From Corticium candelabrum (lineage: Eukaryota > Porifera > Homoscleromorpha > Homosclerophorida > Plakinidae): a stretch of 64,000 bases of DNA. This document shows, piece after piece, positions 1 through 38,680 of the stretch. A program made the position numbers and the translations under genes. The stretch spans positions 2,399,701 to 2,463,700 of the forward strand of contig NC_085101.1 of assembly GCF_963422355.1 (NCBI RefSeq), given 5' to 3'. The notes under the pieces are model-generated. The model searched no databases. It was not told the origin of the DNA and saw only the letters and a list, made by a program, of their open reading frames with translations. The number at the start of each line of letters is the position of its first letter. Position 1 is the stretch's first letter.

Positions 1-3000
1 GTGGTGGTGTTGGTATTCCTGACTGTCCTAGAAGTTGAGGAAATGAAGTTTCTGATAGTCCTAAAGGAAGTGGCGGCAGTGGCGGCGGCTGTGGTGGTAG
101 TGGAGGCAAAGGGGTAGAAATACTAAAAGTTGAAGAAGCTGCTTGACTAGTAGAAAATTCCTCAGCATCAGTTGAACCCGATTCCAATGGCAATGGTGGT
201 GGCACAGGTGCCGACGGTACAGAAACAGTTAATGGGTCTTGAACTGAACCTTCCACATTGCTTAATAAACTTGATCCATCCAAAAGCTGTATAGTGTCCA
301 TAGAATCATACTGTACTGATGATCTCAGCCGAGACAATGTACTCTGGGCGACTCTTGTAGCCTCGTCTTCTGTCATAACAAGTGACGCCTGAAGAACAAC
401 TTTATCAACAGTCTCCCATATTCTATCACCAAGACTGCCATCGTGATCAATAAGATAAAGATGTTGAAGAATATGCAGCAAATTGGTTGCTCGAGGAGTG
501 TCACTCACCTACACCACCACAAACAGGTGTCATACAAACATGGAAATTTAGACGGTTTATGATGTAAAGCATGCTGTTTACTTTCCAGAATAGGGCATTG
601 AACATGTCAAATTGATTGTTCAAGTCAATGCCACTGGGTAGACATAAACTTTCGTCATCTTGCCTCCGTAAGTCATCAAACAAGTCAAGTTGGAGATTGA
701 GATCATCGTCTTCTGTATGTCTAAGAGTAACACGATAGCGACCAATAGTAATTATCGTTATCATATGAGGCAAAAGTGTAACCAACCTCATACGTGTAAT
801 GACATCAAGAAGTTTCAAACCTAAAAATCACAACGTTCATCAGCAAATCTTAATCACACTACTGCCCTGGTGGTAACATGACATGTTTTCTTGCAACTGT
901 CAGGTTGCTCAACAATATTTCTCTTGGCTACAAAATTGAATTTCCTATTTCTCTGTACATCAACAACTACTATCACAACTATTTCAGCAATCTCCTCCAT
1001 GAACAATTACACATTGTATTTTGCTGTAAACTGCATGTTATTACAAGAGACTATATGCATGCAGCAGACCCTGAAATACGAATTTCAAAATGAGCGAGCA
1101 CTCAAAGCCGTAGATGCCATTTTTGAAGCGACCCCATTGCAGCTCCAACATTTTGAAACGAATGATTAATCTAAATACCATAATACCCTTATTCAATTAC
1201 GATACCTCCAGTTGAGTGGTCATGCTCTGTAAAGAGATCTGCTAGGGTACACAACACAATAACAATAAGAAACTACTGGCACGTACCATAAAAAGCATGC
1301 CTGCTGCAACCACAGCTTCATTAGCACTTTCTGTATAAAAGGTCAATGCAAACAGACAGTACGTGTTTGTCTCTTACATTTGCCTGTACTTTGATCACCA
1401 CATGGTGGGAATTCTTTTGACTCTTCATTTTCTATTTACTGTTAGGAGTGATAGACTTACAGAGTAGAGTGTGCATGTACGGAGTGTTAGTGTTTTTACA
1501 TTGTGCGAAGATCACCCTCATGTCAAATGGTCATGTCATTTGGTTGGTCAAGGGTATCGTTTGCTTGGCCGTTTGCCGATGGTAGGCTGTTATTTCTTGC
1601 TCTGATACAGTAGTATCTGCGGGAAACGTTGATTCCACAGTATACAAAAAGCAAATGACTGTGACATGCAAGATCAAATTGTATAAACAAGATACAGATG
1701 CATAAACAATCTAATGCAGTGTCAATCTGTACATCCAAAAAGAATGAATCGAGATGAAAATCAGGATGTCAAGGTCATGTAAACGATTGCTCAAACAAGA
1801 ACACCTCGGTTTGAAAATCAAGTTTTATAGAATGATTGGCATACGACATACACAACAAAAGATATAGTCTCGTGTAGCCAGACCCTTTCCCCACATCATA
1901 TCGGTATGTATGTATGATGCATGTACAAATGTATTAACTTATTCTAATGTAAATTTGCTCACCTACGAATTCGTTTCTGATTTGGATCCGTTCTTGAACG
2001 CTTGGTGCAGCACTGACCAAGCAATTAATAAGAGCCAGCAACGATACGGAATACGAGTCTGTTTCCGAATTTCTCAACTCATTTACTAGAAGACTGAAAC
2101 GATACGACTGCCCCTTGGTTTTCTAAACAAGAACAATTATTTCACTGCAAAATTTCATGTTAAATTAGTAACTTAATTAATTACCTTGTAATTGTTCATA
2201 GCATCGAGTGCCAGCCTGTAACCATCTTCTGAGTATACACTGATAGCAGCAAGTAAGTCAAATACTTGCATCTTGACCATGATGTTATTTGTGTCAACAG
2301 CTGATACAGTCAACAAATATATTATTACTGTCTCTTGTTAATATAATTGTATTTATAATAAATGTTATATTTAGTAACTATGCCAAAAAACAAATAAAAA
2401 AATTATTGTAAGGGTAATCATAAATTTGTTTATATAAACCAAAATGAAAAGTCATAACTAACTTGACTTTCTTGTTTCTTTGTTGTCTGCCATATTCATG
2501 ATTAAATTTAATAATTTAATAAAGCAGACTGATCACTTTTTCCATTAGCAACAGATAGTTGAACTACATTAAATATTCCATCACCAAATGACACTTCACA
2601 GCAACAGAAATTATTTGTAGAAAGTGTGGGGTACGTAACTGCCAAGTTTATGATTTATGGTTAATTAATCAACAATCAAATTATCAAATAAGCAATCACT
2701 ATATTGGACATAATAAAACAACACTTGTCGATATCAGATGAGGTGCGTTCTAACTCATTGCTTTTTCTTACATTATTTAATTAATTATTAATTAAAGTAA
2801 TACAAAGATAGTTCAATTACAGAAATTAGTTAACTAAATAATCCTGACCAAACCTGCATACCACAGCATACATACCAAATCATAATCATTACATTTCATC
2901 AAATCATACCTTCTGCCAATGTCCTCACATATGCGGTCCTGTCAACAATGTGATCGAGACCAACCTTGGAGTTCATCACCGCTTTGATGCATCCAACACA

Positions 3001-3414
3001 CAACAACTGATCCATGGCTACCGAGAACTTCGAAAACCCTCTTTTCCCCAGGTTCTCCAGACAAGCGAACACGAGTTCTAGACCGCCGTGGTCCAAAAAA
3101 GCGAGCATCCACTCGTCGCTACAAGAGGACAACTTCAACTTGAGCGGTGTCAGGTTGCTCGTTCCTCTCCTCAAGAAATCGACTGCTGATTCCGGGTCTT
3201 CTATTTCTGCAGCCAACTTGATGGAAGAATCCGCCGAGCTGAAACGCTGCAATTCTCTTGAAGCCACGAGTTTGAACGACCCAGTAGTAGCTCTGTGCTT
3301 GACTGCCTTGTGGCTGGCCATCTGACTGGACGCAGTACCGCTAGCGCTACCGGCCTTGGTGCCGGTACTTGTCGGTCTGTCTCCTTCCCTGTCTTCGACA
3401 CTGTCAGACATCAT
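1..3414 (-). CDS. INF2: INF2-like formin, paralogue 1 (5' part; 3' part lies outside the window)
   Basis: Formins nucleate and elongate actin filaments, and INF2 also severs them. Exons as read on the minus strand are 3414-2910, 2300-2185, 2122-1963, 820-787, 720-582 and 508 to beyond position 1. All carry GT-AG borders and the phases join. Exon 1 encodes a low-complexity head, then the start of the armadillo-like DID domain with a CVGCIKAVMNSKVGL segment typical of INF2. Exons 2-5 complete the DID (MVKMQVFDLLAAISVYS, then RFSLLVNELRNSETDSY). The last visible exon runs into an acidic/Ser-rich linker and the first proline tracts of FH1. FH2 and DAD must lie to the left. Two start codons stand in tandem (3414 and 3411), and a further in-frame Met lies at 3432. 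The exon pattern (116, 160, 34, 139 nt) almost equals that of the neighbouring paralogue (116, 160, 34, 136 nt). Family assignment is firm; the choice of start is less so. Confidence 0.88.
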
Positions 3415-4482
3415 TGTTTCCACGAAAAGCAAACGATCGCGACAAGCTAACAGCGCTAGCGAAGCAGGCTGGCCAACATTTTTACTGCAATAGAAACCAA
3501 TATATAGTAACTAATATTGTTTACCGTATCTTCCTATGATAGGGATAGCGTCACGCTACCATACATGCGACACGTGCTACAATATTGTAGTCGCTCTTTT
3601 CCGTAGAAATACGTATACTGTACTATAACACGTGATGTCTAACTTGAATTGATAGTAAGGAAATTTTGAAACACAGTATGAAGGAGTTTGCAAACGTCGG
3701 GCAAGCAAGTTGAGCTGCAATCAATTAGTAATTTAGTACTTAAATAACAAGCAATTAGCAAACTACGTATTACCTTGAAAGACACCACGTCACCAACATT
3801 CTGTACTTAGCTGCTGCCTACCATCATGCACTCTGGTTCAGTCTTGGCTAATGGCTTTTGGATGTTCTTGACTGATTCCCATGAAAAGCAAGTACAGAAT
3901 TGCGATGTCGACGAGGCCAGACAAGAAGGTGCTAATGAATCCTGTGATATAGCATAAAAACGCCTCAATTTGATTCCATCCAAAGAGAAAAGTTACCGAA
4001 TAACAAGTTTTATATTTTTAACTACCTACTTAGCCACAAGTTGAATTAGAGTAAAATAGTGTCCTCCTACAGTGTGAGTATGGCCTGATTGCGTGGGTGT
4101 AACTGCTCATGTTAGAGCCAGTCCACTGACTTTGATATGCCTAATGTCTGTCATCAGCACACAATGGGTGTAGATGCTCATCATGTATTCAAAGTATCAC
4201 TGGGCGGATGGCACATTCTAATATACAACACGTAGAGCACATACACAAACATCATATATACGCCACACTGTATACAAAGTAGAAGAGAAAACTGTACCAT
4301 CACAAAATGAAAAACAATTCCAACTTGATCAATATACAATCAAAATCCTTTAAAATTTACACAGAAACCATTTTTTCATTCAAAGCTGTTTGACCTATTG
4401 TGTCGATCACCAACTGTTAGACCATCATTGTGACTGGCCATTAGGTTTCCAACAACACATCACTATCAGCATGATCAGACCC
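3415..4482. other. Intergenic stretch between the two formin genes
   Basis: About 1.07 kb lies between the start of formin 1 and the stop codon of formin 2. It should hold the formin 1 promoter (right of 3415) and the formin 2 3' UTR (left of 4483). I see no TATA box near formin 1 and no minus-strand AATAAA within the stretch. There is no convincing ORF, RNA gene or repeat longer than short A/T runs. Confidence 0.5.
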
Positions 4483-16119
<11,637 letters not shown>

Positions 16120-17216
16120 GTTTGTACGTGTCGCTTCTCTATTTTTCGGTCGACGCCGCCGTTTCCGAGCACAACAAGCGACGCACAAAATGACACGCGC
16201 ACGTGCTTTTGCATCCACAACAATCGCCTACACAGTCCTGACAAGGGGGCAGACATCGCGTGCACGATAGATACGTCATAAGCAGCGGGCGCCTCAACAC
16301 AGCAGAACGGTTGAGCGCCATCACAACAGGCACGGAATTTTGACACAAGGATTACGTCACGACACCGCATTTATTACACTGCACCTCAAAGAAACGCCAA
16401 TTCGACAAAGAACCCAATGTAGAGCTGAATCTGTGTCACAGTGTAGCTCACTCACGACGAGACCATTTCAGAGCCGTTTAGTATGGCTATTGTCTCCTAG
16501 TTCTCACCGTCCTCCTTTCCGCAACAGTATGACGTCACATGCCCTACTGTGGCAGCAGACAAAATGAATGGTAAATAACTATTTAATAATAATTATCAGT
16601 TTGACAGCAAGGCTTTCAAATCTTGGCAGCAGTTCTTCTTTTAGTATGAATTAATTAATAAAAAAACGTCACGTATGCATAGGTCCATATGATTTCACAT
16701 GTGTAGAGTAGTTGGCTTATACACACACACGTGGACAGATAGCGCACGTGGTGTAGCAACGAAGGAAGGAGGAAGACTGGGCTCGAGTCTAATAAATTTA
16801 CAGGCATTAATTAATTTAACTTACCATATTTAATATCAATAATTTAAACAATACTAATATCAACAGTTGTGGTCCCAAAGCAGTCCCGTGGTGTGCCAAA
16901 TTTGGGCCCATTTATGAAGTTCGACTCGCCATGCTGGTGATGTCTTTCTATACACAAGATACTAGATCAAATGTTACAAGCATCCAATGTAAGAGCAACA
17001 GCATGTAACACATTAACAGTAAAAATCCGACAGTTACACTCAAGTTTCTTATTGATGTAGCAGTAAGTTGATGCCAAAGCCACATGGTAACACGTCCCTC
17101 ACACTAAGGAACACATTCATCATTAAATACCCGCTGACTACAAAAACATCATTGGCAGACAAAGAGCTAAGCCTATGCTACTCCCTTGAGGTAACTGCGC
17201 AATGCGATATCCATAT
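16120..17216. promoter_or_regulatory. Formin 2 5' region and JNK 3' region
   Basis: The first 200 bp (16120-16330) are CpG-rich compared with the surroundings, which suits a TATA-less promoter for formin 2. The rest is AT-rich and should hold the JNK 3' UTR. A stretch near 16765-16785 (GACTGGGCTCGAGTCTA) resembles the arm of the palindrome described at 32703. No other gene is visible. Confidence 0.4.
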
Positions 17217-18707
<1,491 letters not shown>

Positions 18708-20339
18708 ATGTGTGCCATTTTTTTGAAGTCTTGTCTCCGAGCTGCAGAGGCTCTAGAAAGCGTTTTGAAATCTAGCTATGGCCCAAACGGACTCGACAGT
18801 CTAATCGTATTGCATTCAGGAGACGTTCTGATGACGAACGACGGTTCAACTATTCTATCATGCGTCGACGTCCAGCATCCCGGAGGCAAAACGATAATCG
18901 ATGCCGTAACGACGTTCCACGGCCGACATGGAAATAACAGTAAAGCTTTCGTGCTAATGGTTACTGCGGCTCTCAGAAACATCGTCAATCGTGTCGACAG
19001 TGTACTCGAGACAGCCAGAATTGGCAGGCAGATGATTGCCAGTCAAAAGCACGTATTGGAATCAATGATTTTGCCGGTATTAGTCCAGTCATCAAAGAAA
19101 ACAAGTTTGACTGATTGTAGAGCATTGCATCACGTGGCATCAGATATTCTAAAAACGCAACTAAATGGAAAGTTTTCGTCATCAGTTAGAGATTTCTTGT
19201 CTTTGCTGCTTTTGGATTTTGTCAATTTACTTTTTAGAGGCGAGGGCAGCGCTGACTCGAATGTCAGTGAGTATGTTGCTCGTGTCATTGACTTATTTCC
19301 ATGCTGCTGCACAACAGTCGATGGTTTGTCTGTTCGACAGTCTCGAGTGGTTGATGGGATCGTTATTGGCAGGTCAGTTGTCTTTGGCATCGACAAACAC
19401 AATTGGCACGGTGGATATTTCATTTTACTAAAGGGAGACTTCACTGTCTCTCTACCCAAATCAGCACATAGCACTACCCTTGCAACTCAATCTGTTTCTG
19501 CAGTTACAGAATGGCAACAATGCTATGTAGCAAAAACAGCAGCTGCGTTACACTCTCAGGGTGTTACTCTTCTCATCATGACTGGTATCTGCCCAACGTC
19601 CTGTATCCAATCATTGTTGTGGCATAAAATTGCTGTTGTCCCTATGGTTTCAGAAGAAGACATAGAACTCTATGCAGAGCATCTTTCTTTGAATATCTGT
19701 TCGCTTCCCGGCGTGTTTGACCTTCCTCATAATGCACTTTACAAGTATGAGTCTATCGAGCAGCTTGCACTTGGAAAAGAAGACTGTGTTAACATCAAAG
19801 GGGTATCGATGAAGCACATGGTCTTGTGTGCTCCAACCAGAGGCTTAGCCAAAGTGTATTACATCGCTTTACATAATGCATTGAAATGTCTTCGTATGTG
19901 GACACAACTACTCTCTAACTCTGAAATGGCTATGGCAGTGCAAGGTGGCGGTTTCGTGGAGCTGTTAATAGATGGTGTTCTGAGGTCCAAAATTTTAGAG
20001 AACATCAATGTAGCACCAGAGTATGTTGACTTAGCTGCTGTGCTTCAAGCTGCAGTACTGAGTATACCCAAGGCACTGATTGACAATACCACAGTTGGTA
20101 GCAAACGTGCTCGTACTTTCTTAGCTACCTGTCAAAGACAGACAACGGGGTTAAATCCAGTGGGTATTACTAATGTCGACCGTTTCTCGGATGTCGAAGA
20201 TGTTGAAATATTGGAACCATTATATAGCAAGTACTGTCTTTTGCAAGATGTAACAAACTTGCTAGGGCATCTATGCCAAATTGAATCTGTTGTGCCTGTG
20301 AAATGTGTCCATGCTACACACAATGATGATGATAAATAA
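18708..20339 (+). CDS. BBS10: BBS10, group II chaperonin-like Bardet-Biedl protein, intronless, 543 aa
   Basis: BBS10 works with MKKS and BBS12 and the CCT chaperonin to assemble the BBSome for ciliary trafficking. The frame starts with a helix AAEALESVLKSSYGPNG, followed by GDVLMTNDGSTILSCVDVQHP. This is the chaperonin equatorial nucleotide region, with the GDGTT motif degraded as in BBS10. Later blocks also align with BBS10 as I recall it: LSVRQSRVVDGIVI, HMVLCAPTRGLAKVYYIALHNALKCLR, VQGGGFVELLI and AAVLSIPKALIDNTTVGSKRA. MKKS and BBS12 fit less well. I chose ATG 18708 (MCAIFLKSC). An in-frame GTG-led extension from 18657 has no ATG. The length is shorter than human BBS10 because a variable insert is missing. 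The gene implies a ciliated organism. Confidence 0.88.
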   Translation: MCAIFLKSCLRAAEALESVLKSSYGPNGLDSLIVLHSGDVLMTNDGSTILSCVDVQHPGGKTIIDAVTTFHGRHGNNSKAFVLMVTAALRNIVNRVDSVLETARIGRQMIASQKHVLESMILPVLVQSSKKTSLTDCRALHHVASDILKTQLNGKFSSSVRDFLSLLLLDFVNLLFRGEGSADSNVSEYVARVIDLFPCCCTTVDGLSVRQSRVVDGIVIGRSVVFGIDKHNWHGGYFILLKGDFTVSLPKSAHSTTLATQSVSAVTEWQQCYVAKTAAALHSQGVTLLIMTGICPTSCIQSLLWHKIAVVPMVSEEDIELYAEHLSLNICSLPGVFDLPHNALYKYESIEQLALGKEDCVNIKGVSMKHMVLCAPTRGLAKVYYIALHNALKCLRMWTQLLSNSEMAMAVQGGGFVELLIDGVLRSKILENINVAPEYVDLAAVLQAAVLSIPKALIDNTTVGSKRARTFLATCQRQTTGLNPVGITNVDRFSDVEDVEILEPLYSKYCLLQDVTNLLGHLCQIESVVPVKCVHATHNDDDK

Positions 20340-20412
20340 TGAAAAAAGAATTATGATGGTTGGACAAAACTTTCAAATTCAGTAAATTGTAAAATAGTCA
20401 ATGTTTTCATGT

Positions 20413-20766
20413 TACCGTATTTCTTCGAATAGTGGCCGCAGCCTCTATTTTTAGCAAGGTTATGGACTGTGGCCTCTAAACGAGTGCGGCCTCTATCTTT
20501 TAGTCTCTACTTCGCACCATGACAGGTTGGCACTTGAACGTCACATTTCTTTCTGTTGACATTGGACACTTGATATAACTGATAGAGGAGTGCACCTAAT
20601 AGGATGAGATTGATTCGGAAGCATCAAAGCATGTGATATGGGCGTGGCCAGTAACTTTGCAGTCTAATATTTTTTGGTGCGGCCTCAAATTCGAGGGCAG
20701 CTCAGCAAGGCTTCTAATAGTGGGCGGCTTCTGTTCGAGGCCGGCCATTATTCAAAGAAATAGATA
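20413..20766. mobile_element. MITE with inverted termini
   Basis: About 354 bp with terminal inverted repeats. The left end TATTTCTTCGAATAGTGGCCG matches the reverse complement of the right end, TATTTCTTTGAATAATGGCCG, with two differences. Internal GGCCTC-rich segments are also inverted (for example GTGCGGCCTC against GAGGCCGGC). There is no coding capacity. It lies between the 3' ends of BBS10 and RALBP1. Similar CGAATAGTGGCC repeats are common in marine invertebrates (recalled). Confidence 0.75.
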
Positions 20767-20916
20767 TGAGGTGATCTATCTAAATATCAGTTAATCAGAC
20801 AAATGCCTACACATACATGCTACAGAGTATGTACCCCCAACTACAGTACTGCACGTGAGTCTACAGACTACCGTATGCCAACTACACACTCTTCAGACAG
20901 AAAAGGAATTATTACT

Positions 20917-20922
20917 TTTATT
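20917..20922 (-). terminator. Poly(A) signal AATAAA of RALBP1
   Basis: The plus strand reads TTTATT, so AATAAA lies on the minus strand 100 bp past the RALBP1 stop codon. Position and sequence are canonical. Confidence 0.65.
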
Positions 20923-21021
20923 CTGCAGCACCAGATATATACACATGATGGGTATGTCAAGATATTGTTCTGATCGCATCATACATGCTCTGTCAGTTGT
21001 GTTGAACTTGGGTTTCTTGCA

Positions 21022-35000
<13,979 letters not shown>

Positions 35001-35988
35001 CGCGTTATCCCTAATACAGTAACCCGTATACTATGAGTGTGCGCTAAATTTCTACAGTGACCTTGCAAATCTCTTTACGGTCTGGCAAGCGAGGTAGTTT
35101 TGCTTACTCATAGCACATCCTCCCCCCGCTCGTGAACTAAATCTTCTTACGCTACTGTGTCGTTACTCTCTGTTGGGTAGAAAGATTACTGCAAGTACAG
35201 ATGGCGTTGCAAGCAATCTAGGATGTGTGTGCTGGAGAAAAGGACGACAAGGTTACGTGAACCTGACAATTTGCGTCATTGCATAGCGTGCATGGCTGAA
35301 AGGGGGAGACAGCACATCCCTTGTGGACTGAGAGTAACGTACGTGGTAACATCAATATTTATATCTCAGCACGCTTGCTTACCACGGGTACAGTAGTCTA
35401 GAGTATGTTACAAGATTTGTTGGAACCATGAAATATGCATACCATTTTAGTGCGGCTTTAGATTTGACCCCAGTATGTTGCACTATAATCATGCAGTTGT
35501 ACAAGTTAGCATGTTAGTGAGCAATCTAGTTTACTATACGCAAATCTCGGAGGTTTCTTCACTTAGAATACGTGCTCGCGTGCGATCATACGCTGGTATC
35601 TAGGTATGGCTAATTCTACAAGCTGCCTGACGATTGATGGTCAGTAAACTCTAGGGTGCATCATGACGTTTTCGAGTGCTGATATGAGTTGAGACCTACT
35701 AGCCAGCACCACAGAGCATAATCTACAGTGAGACAATATGCCACGCCTCTAATTCAGAGTCGATGTAATCCTACTTCCAAGAACGTATGCCCACCTGAGT
35801 AAACCACGTTTGTGTAGGCAGTTGCATTGCATGCCATACACGAAATACTTGTTTATACCGGCACACCCGGCATGCCGATAAAGATATCAAACGGTTCAAA
35901 GCAAAATTTGCTGACGTCCGTCACGGTAGTACGGTAGCTACGGAAGGTTCAGCGGGTGGGAGCATAGCTGCACTGCCAACTGAGCGCC
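35001..35988. promoter_or_regulatory. Head-to-head region between RALBP1 and the dead secreted-protein gene
   Basis: RALBP1 is read leftwards from 35000 and the secreted-protein remnant rightwards from 36048. The RALBP1 promoter must lie here. From 35370 on, the sequence is shared with copy B, including an ATACCGGCAYACCCGGCATGCCG block about 100 bp upstream of a TATA box. I see no TATA for RALBP1. Confidence 0.5.
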
Positions 35989-36358
35989 TATAAAAGCGTT
36001 CACACTGGTTGCTGTATGCAGTCAAATACCAGCTACAGCATCTCAGGATGTAGACTATAGTACAGGCGTTGTTTGCTGCTCAGTTTCCTAGCAGTTTTAT
36101 TGGGTATATCTAGGACGCACGGCGCTCCTGGCGTTGTGGTAAGTGTATGAACACACCCTTGAAGTTTCGTATGTATTCTAGCTAACCTGCATGACGTGAT
36201 CTCTACTTGTAGAACTCGGCCTCAGCTCTTGGCGTTTAACCAGCCTAGGTAAGGCCTTAGTTTGTATAGATTGAAAAGTGCTTATTTCAGTTAATAAATA
36301 AATCCCATTATCTCCCAACTTCTAGATAATTAGTCTGCGAACGCCTCACTTTAGCTAA
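35989..36358 (+). pseudogene. Broken 5' end of the secreted fibrinogen-related gene (copy A)
   Basis: Homologous to the promoter, exon 1 and exon 2 of the intact gene at 51343. The TATA box TATAAAAG is kept at 35989-35996. The start ATG (36048-36050) is followed at once by TAG. Further indels shift the signal-peptide frame, and exon 2 carries an insertion (GGCGTTTAACC against GGCATCACC). Homology stops near 36358, so the lectin-like exons are absent. It may still be transcribed, since promoter and TATA look intact. Confidence 0.85.
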
Positions 36359-38083
36359 ATATGGTCTGCTCTAGATATTACTGATTTCGTCTTCTGCTTC
36401 TCCTCTCAGGCTCTGCACCGTTCACAAACCCATGCCTGCTTCTTTGATGGTCTATTACTTAGTATATATAGCAATTTACAACGAAATGATATGATATCCA
36501 CTCTGCACCCTACTAGGGCCCCATAATTAATGACGAGAAGTTTCCCGTGGATCGGCTAATTTCAGCTGGTGATTTATCTTCCGCGATATGCACGAGCAGT
36601 AATAGTGGTGTGTCTATCTTTGAAAAGTATGAAGTCATCAAATAACTTGCTAGCTAAAAAGTTAGCCTAGACGGTTTGTTCTACAACGTGATGCTCACCT
36701 TTGCATGAAAAACACTAGCTAGAAAATTCTTCCGGCTCACAAACATAGGTATTTTTGCCGCTATCTAGAGCGCAGAATGATAAGCTATCCAGCGAGTGTT
36801 CACACGTTCCATTTCGTCTCCGTTGAAAGAAATGAGAAGTAATTGAATTCAAAAGTGTGCGTAATTGCTCGTGTGCTGAAATACCCTGGAATACCCTACA
36901 CTACGCATGCGTCAACCGCGACAAGTCTAGCTCTAGTACCTAACAGCGACCGTGTGTGGAGTCATACTGTACGGATGTGAGTAGAGCATATGATATGTAT
37001 CACAACACGCGCTTAGCAGTCTTTGTGTTAGGAATACGTTAGAGGCCCCTTTAGAAGCTAGTTAGGGAAGAAATGTTCAACATGTCGATCCATCTATGTT
37101 TGCCGTTACGGCGTAATGTATTAATAATTTTTAGTCGTATACCACCGGCGTTAGTTACATTTATCCGAAGGACATCGCTACTGATCCGGGTGTACTAGTT
37201 TATAACACATACTGGGACTAATACTGCTAATTCGAATAAATAACGAGATGATACGCTAGTAAATTGCCAGTTTTTTTAGGAAATCCTGGCTTGCGGCTCC
37301 AATAATTACAGTTTAACCGTCACGTGACAAAGTAGACTAGACTAATTTTCATTGTTCTATTCTTTCTACAATTAATGTTACCTTAGAGTCTATACAAGGG
37401 AAGTTGTACTATCCGTTCCATTCAAATCAAAACAATTATTTAATTATATTCTCTTTCTAATATTTGATAAAATACGCCAATTTTTAAGACGTCACTTTCG
37501 AATTCTACTAGCGACCAGAACTGCTGGGTTAGCACTAGATGTTGGAGGAATCATATATCATACAGATAGCATGAAAACACTGAATTATTAATTAATTCAT
37601 GTAAACTCTTCTCTTTTACTTCCCGATTGCATGTCCATGCACTCGGCTACCTGCCACTACAGTGACTGTGAAATTGTGATTGGTCGCTCTCTTTTTATCT
37701 GTCTGGCTAGAGGATCATAGAAACCTATCTAGTAGTGAGAATCCATACGTAAGTCTAGGCATCTCGTGCATAGCGAAAGCTAGTCGATGTGGTACAGCCA
37801 GGGGCGTAGCCAGGAATGACCCAAATATAGAAAAGGAGTTCCGAATATGACCACAGTAGTCAAGTCCAAAACTCACGCCTGCAATGAGAGTGTTCTAGGG
37901 GACTACTTAAATAATTAACTTAGTTAATGATTTGACCTGTACTCTTACATATCTAGCAGTCACTTGCCAGTAATTTTAGGGCGTGCATGAGTGTGCCTAG
38001 GTTTAGAGCTTTGGCATTCGGGTACACGACAGACGAGAAAGGCGTCACCGAAGACAAGCGGGGTTTCCTCTAGTGATTATTCG
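36359..38083. other. No gene recognised; junction of copy A with the kinase-like gene
   Basis: About 1.7 kb of AT-rich sequence with no supported exon. CAGGGGCGTAGCCAGGAATG at 37799-37818 looks like one end of a hAT-type MITE seen in many marine genomes (recalled), but I could not find a partner end. Confidence 0.45.
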
Positions 38084-38680
38084 ATGCAATACCTTTCAGT
38101 CGCAGACTATTCTACATATAGAACGCGTTACTTTTATAAATGGAGCAGCTTTAAAGAAGGACGACAGGATGCAAAGTACGACCTTTCTGCAGTGCTCAAC
38201 ACGGATATTGATAGTGCTGATGAAAATGAACTACGAAAAGAGAGCCAAGCAGCAATCGCGACTTTGATTAAAGAGATTAGTAGGAATGAATGCTTTCTCG
38301 TTACGACTGACGTCAAAATAGACGTCCTGGAGCAGCTCTCTCATATCTTCGTGTCTGACTGGATTATTCCGGACGTCTTCGTCTACAAGGTAGCTAAAGG
38401 AAGAAAGGTACCGATACTTCTCGTTGAAATGGACTCTTGTAAGTACCAGGAGACTCTTTCGAAAATGGAGCTGATTGTCACAGAGCACCTCAGATGGCTG
38501 AGGCATTTTAATGAAGACATTGACACCTGGTCTGGGTTTGTGTTTCCTAACTGTAAAATCCCAAATTGTGTATGTCAAGTAGAGGTCGTGTGGCAGCATA
38601 CCCATCTGCGTTTCCACGTTGACTTTGTACCTCTCAAGAAAGAGGATGTCAACAGGACAATCGAAGAGACGCTCAAAATG

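Noticed and set aside
38231-38617. 128-codon minus-strand ORF
   Set aside because: Antisense shadow of the kinase-like gene's left half; no family motif in this frame.
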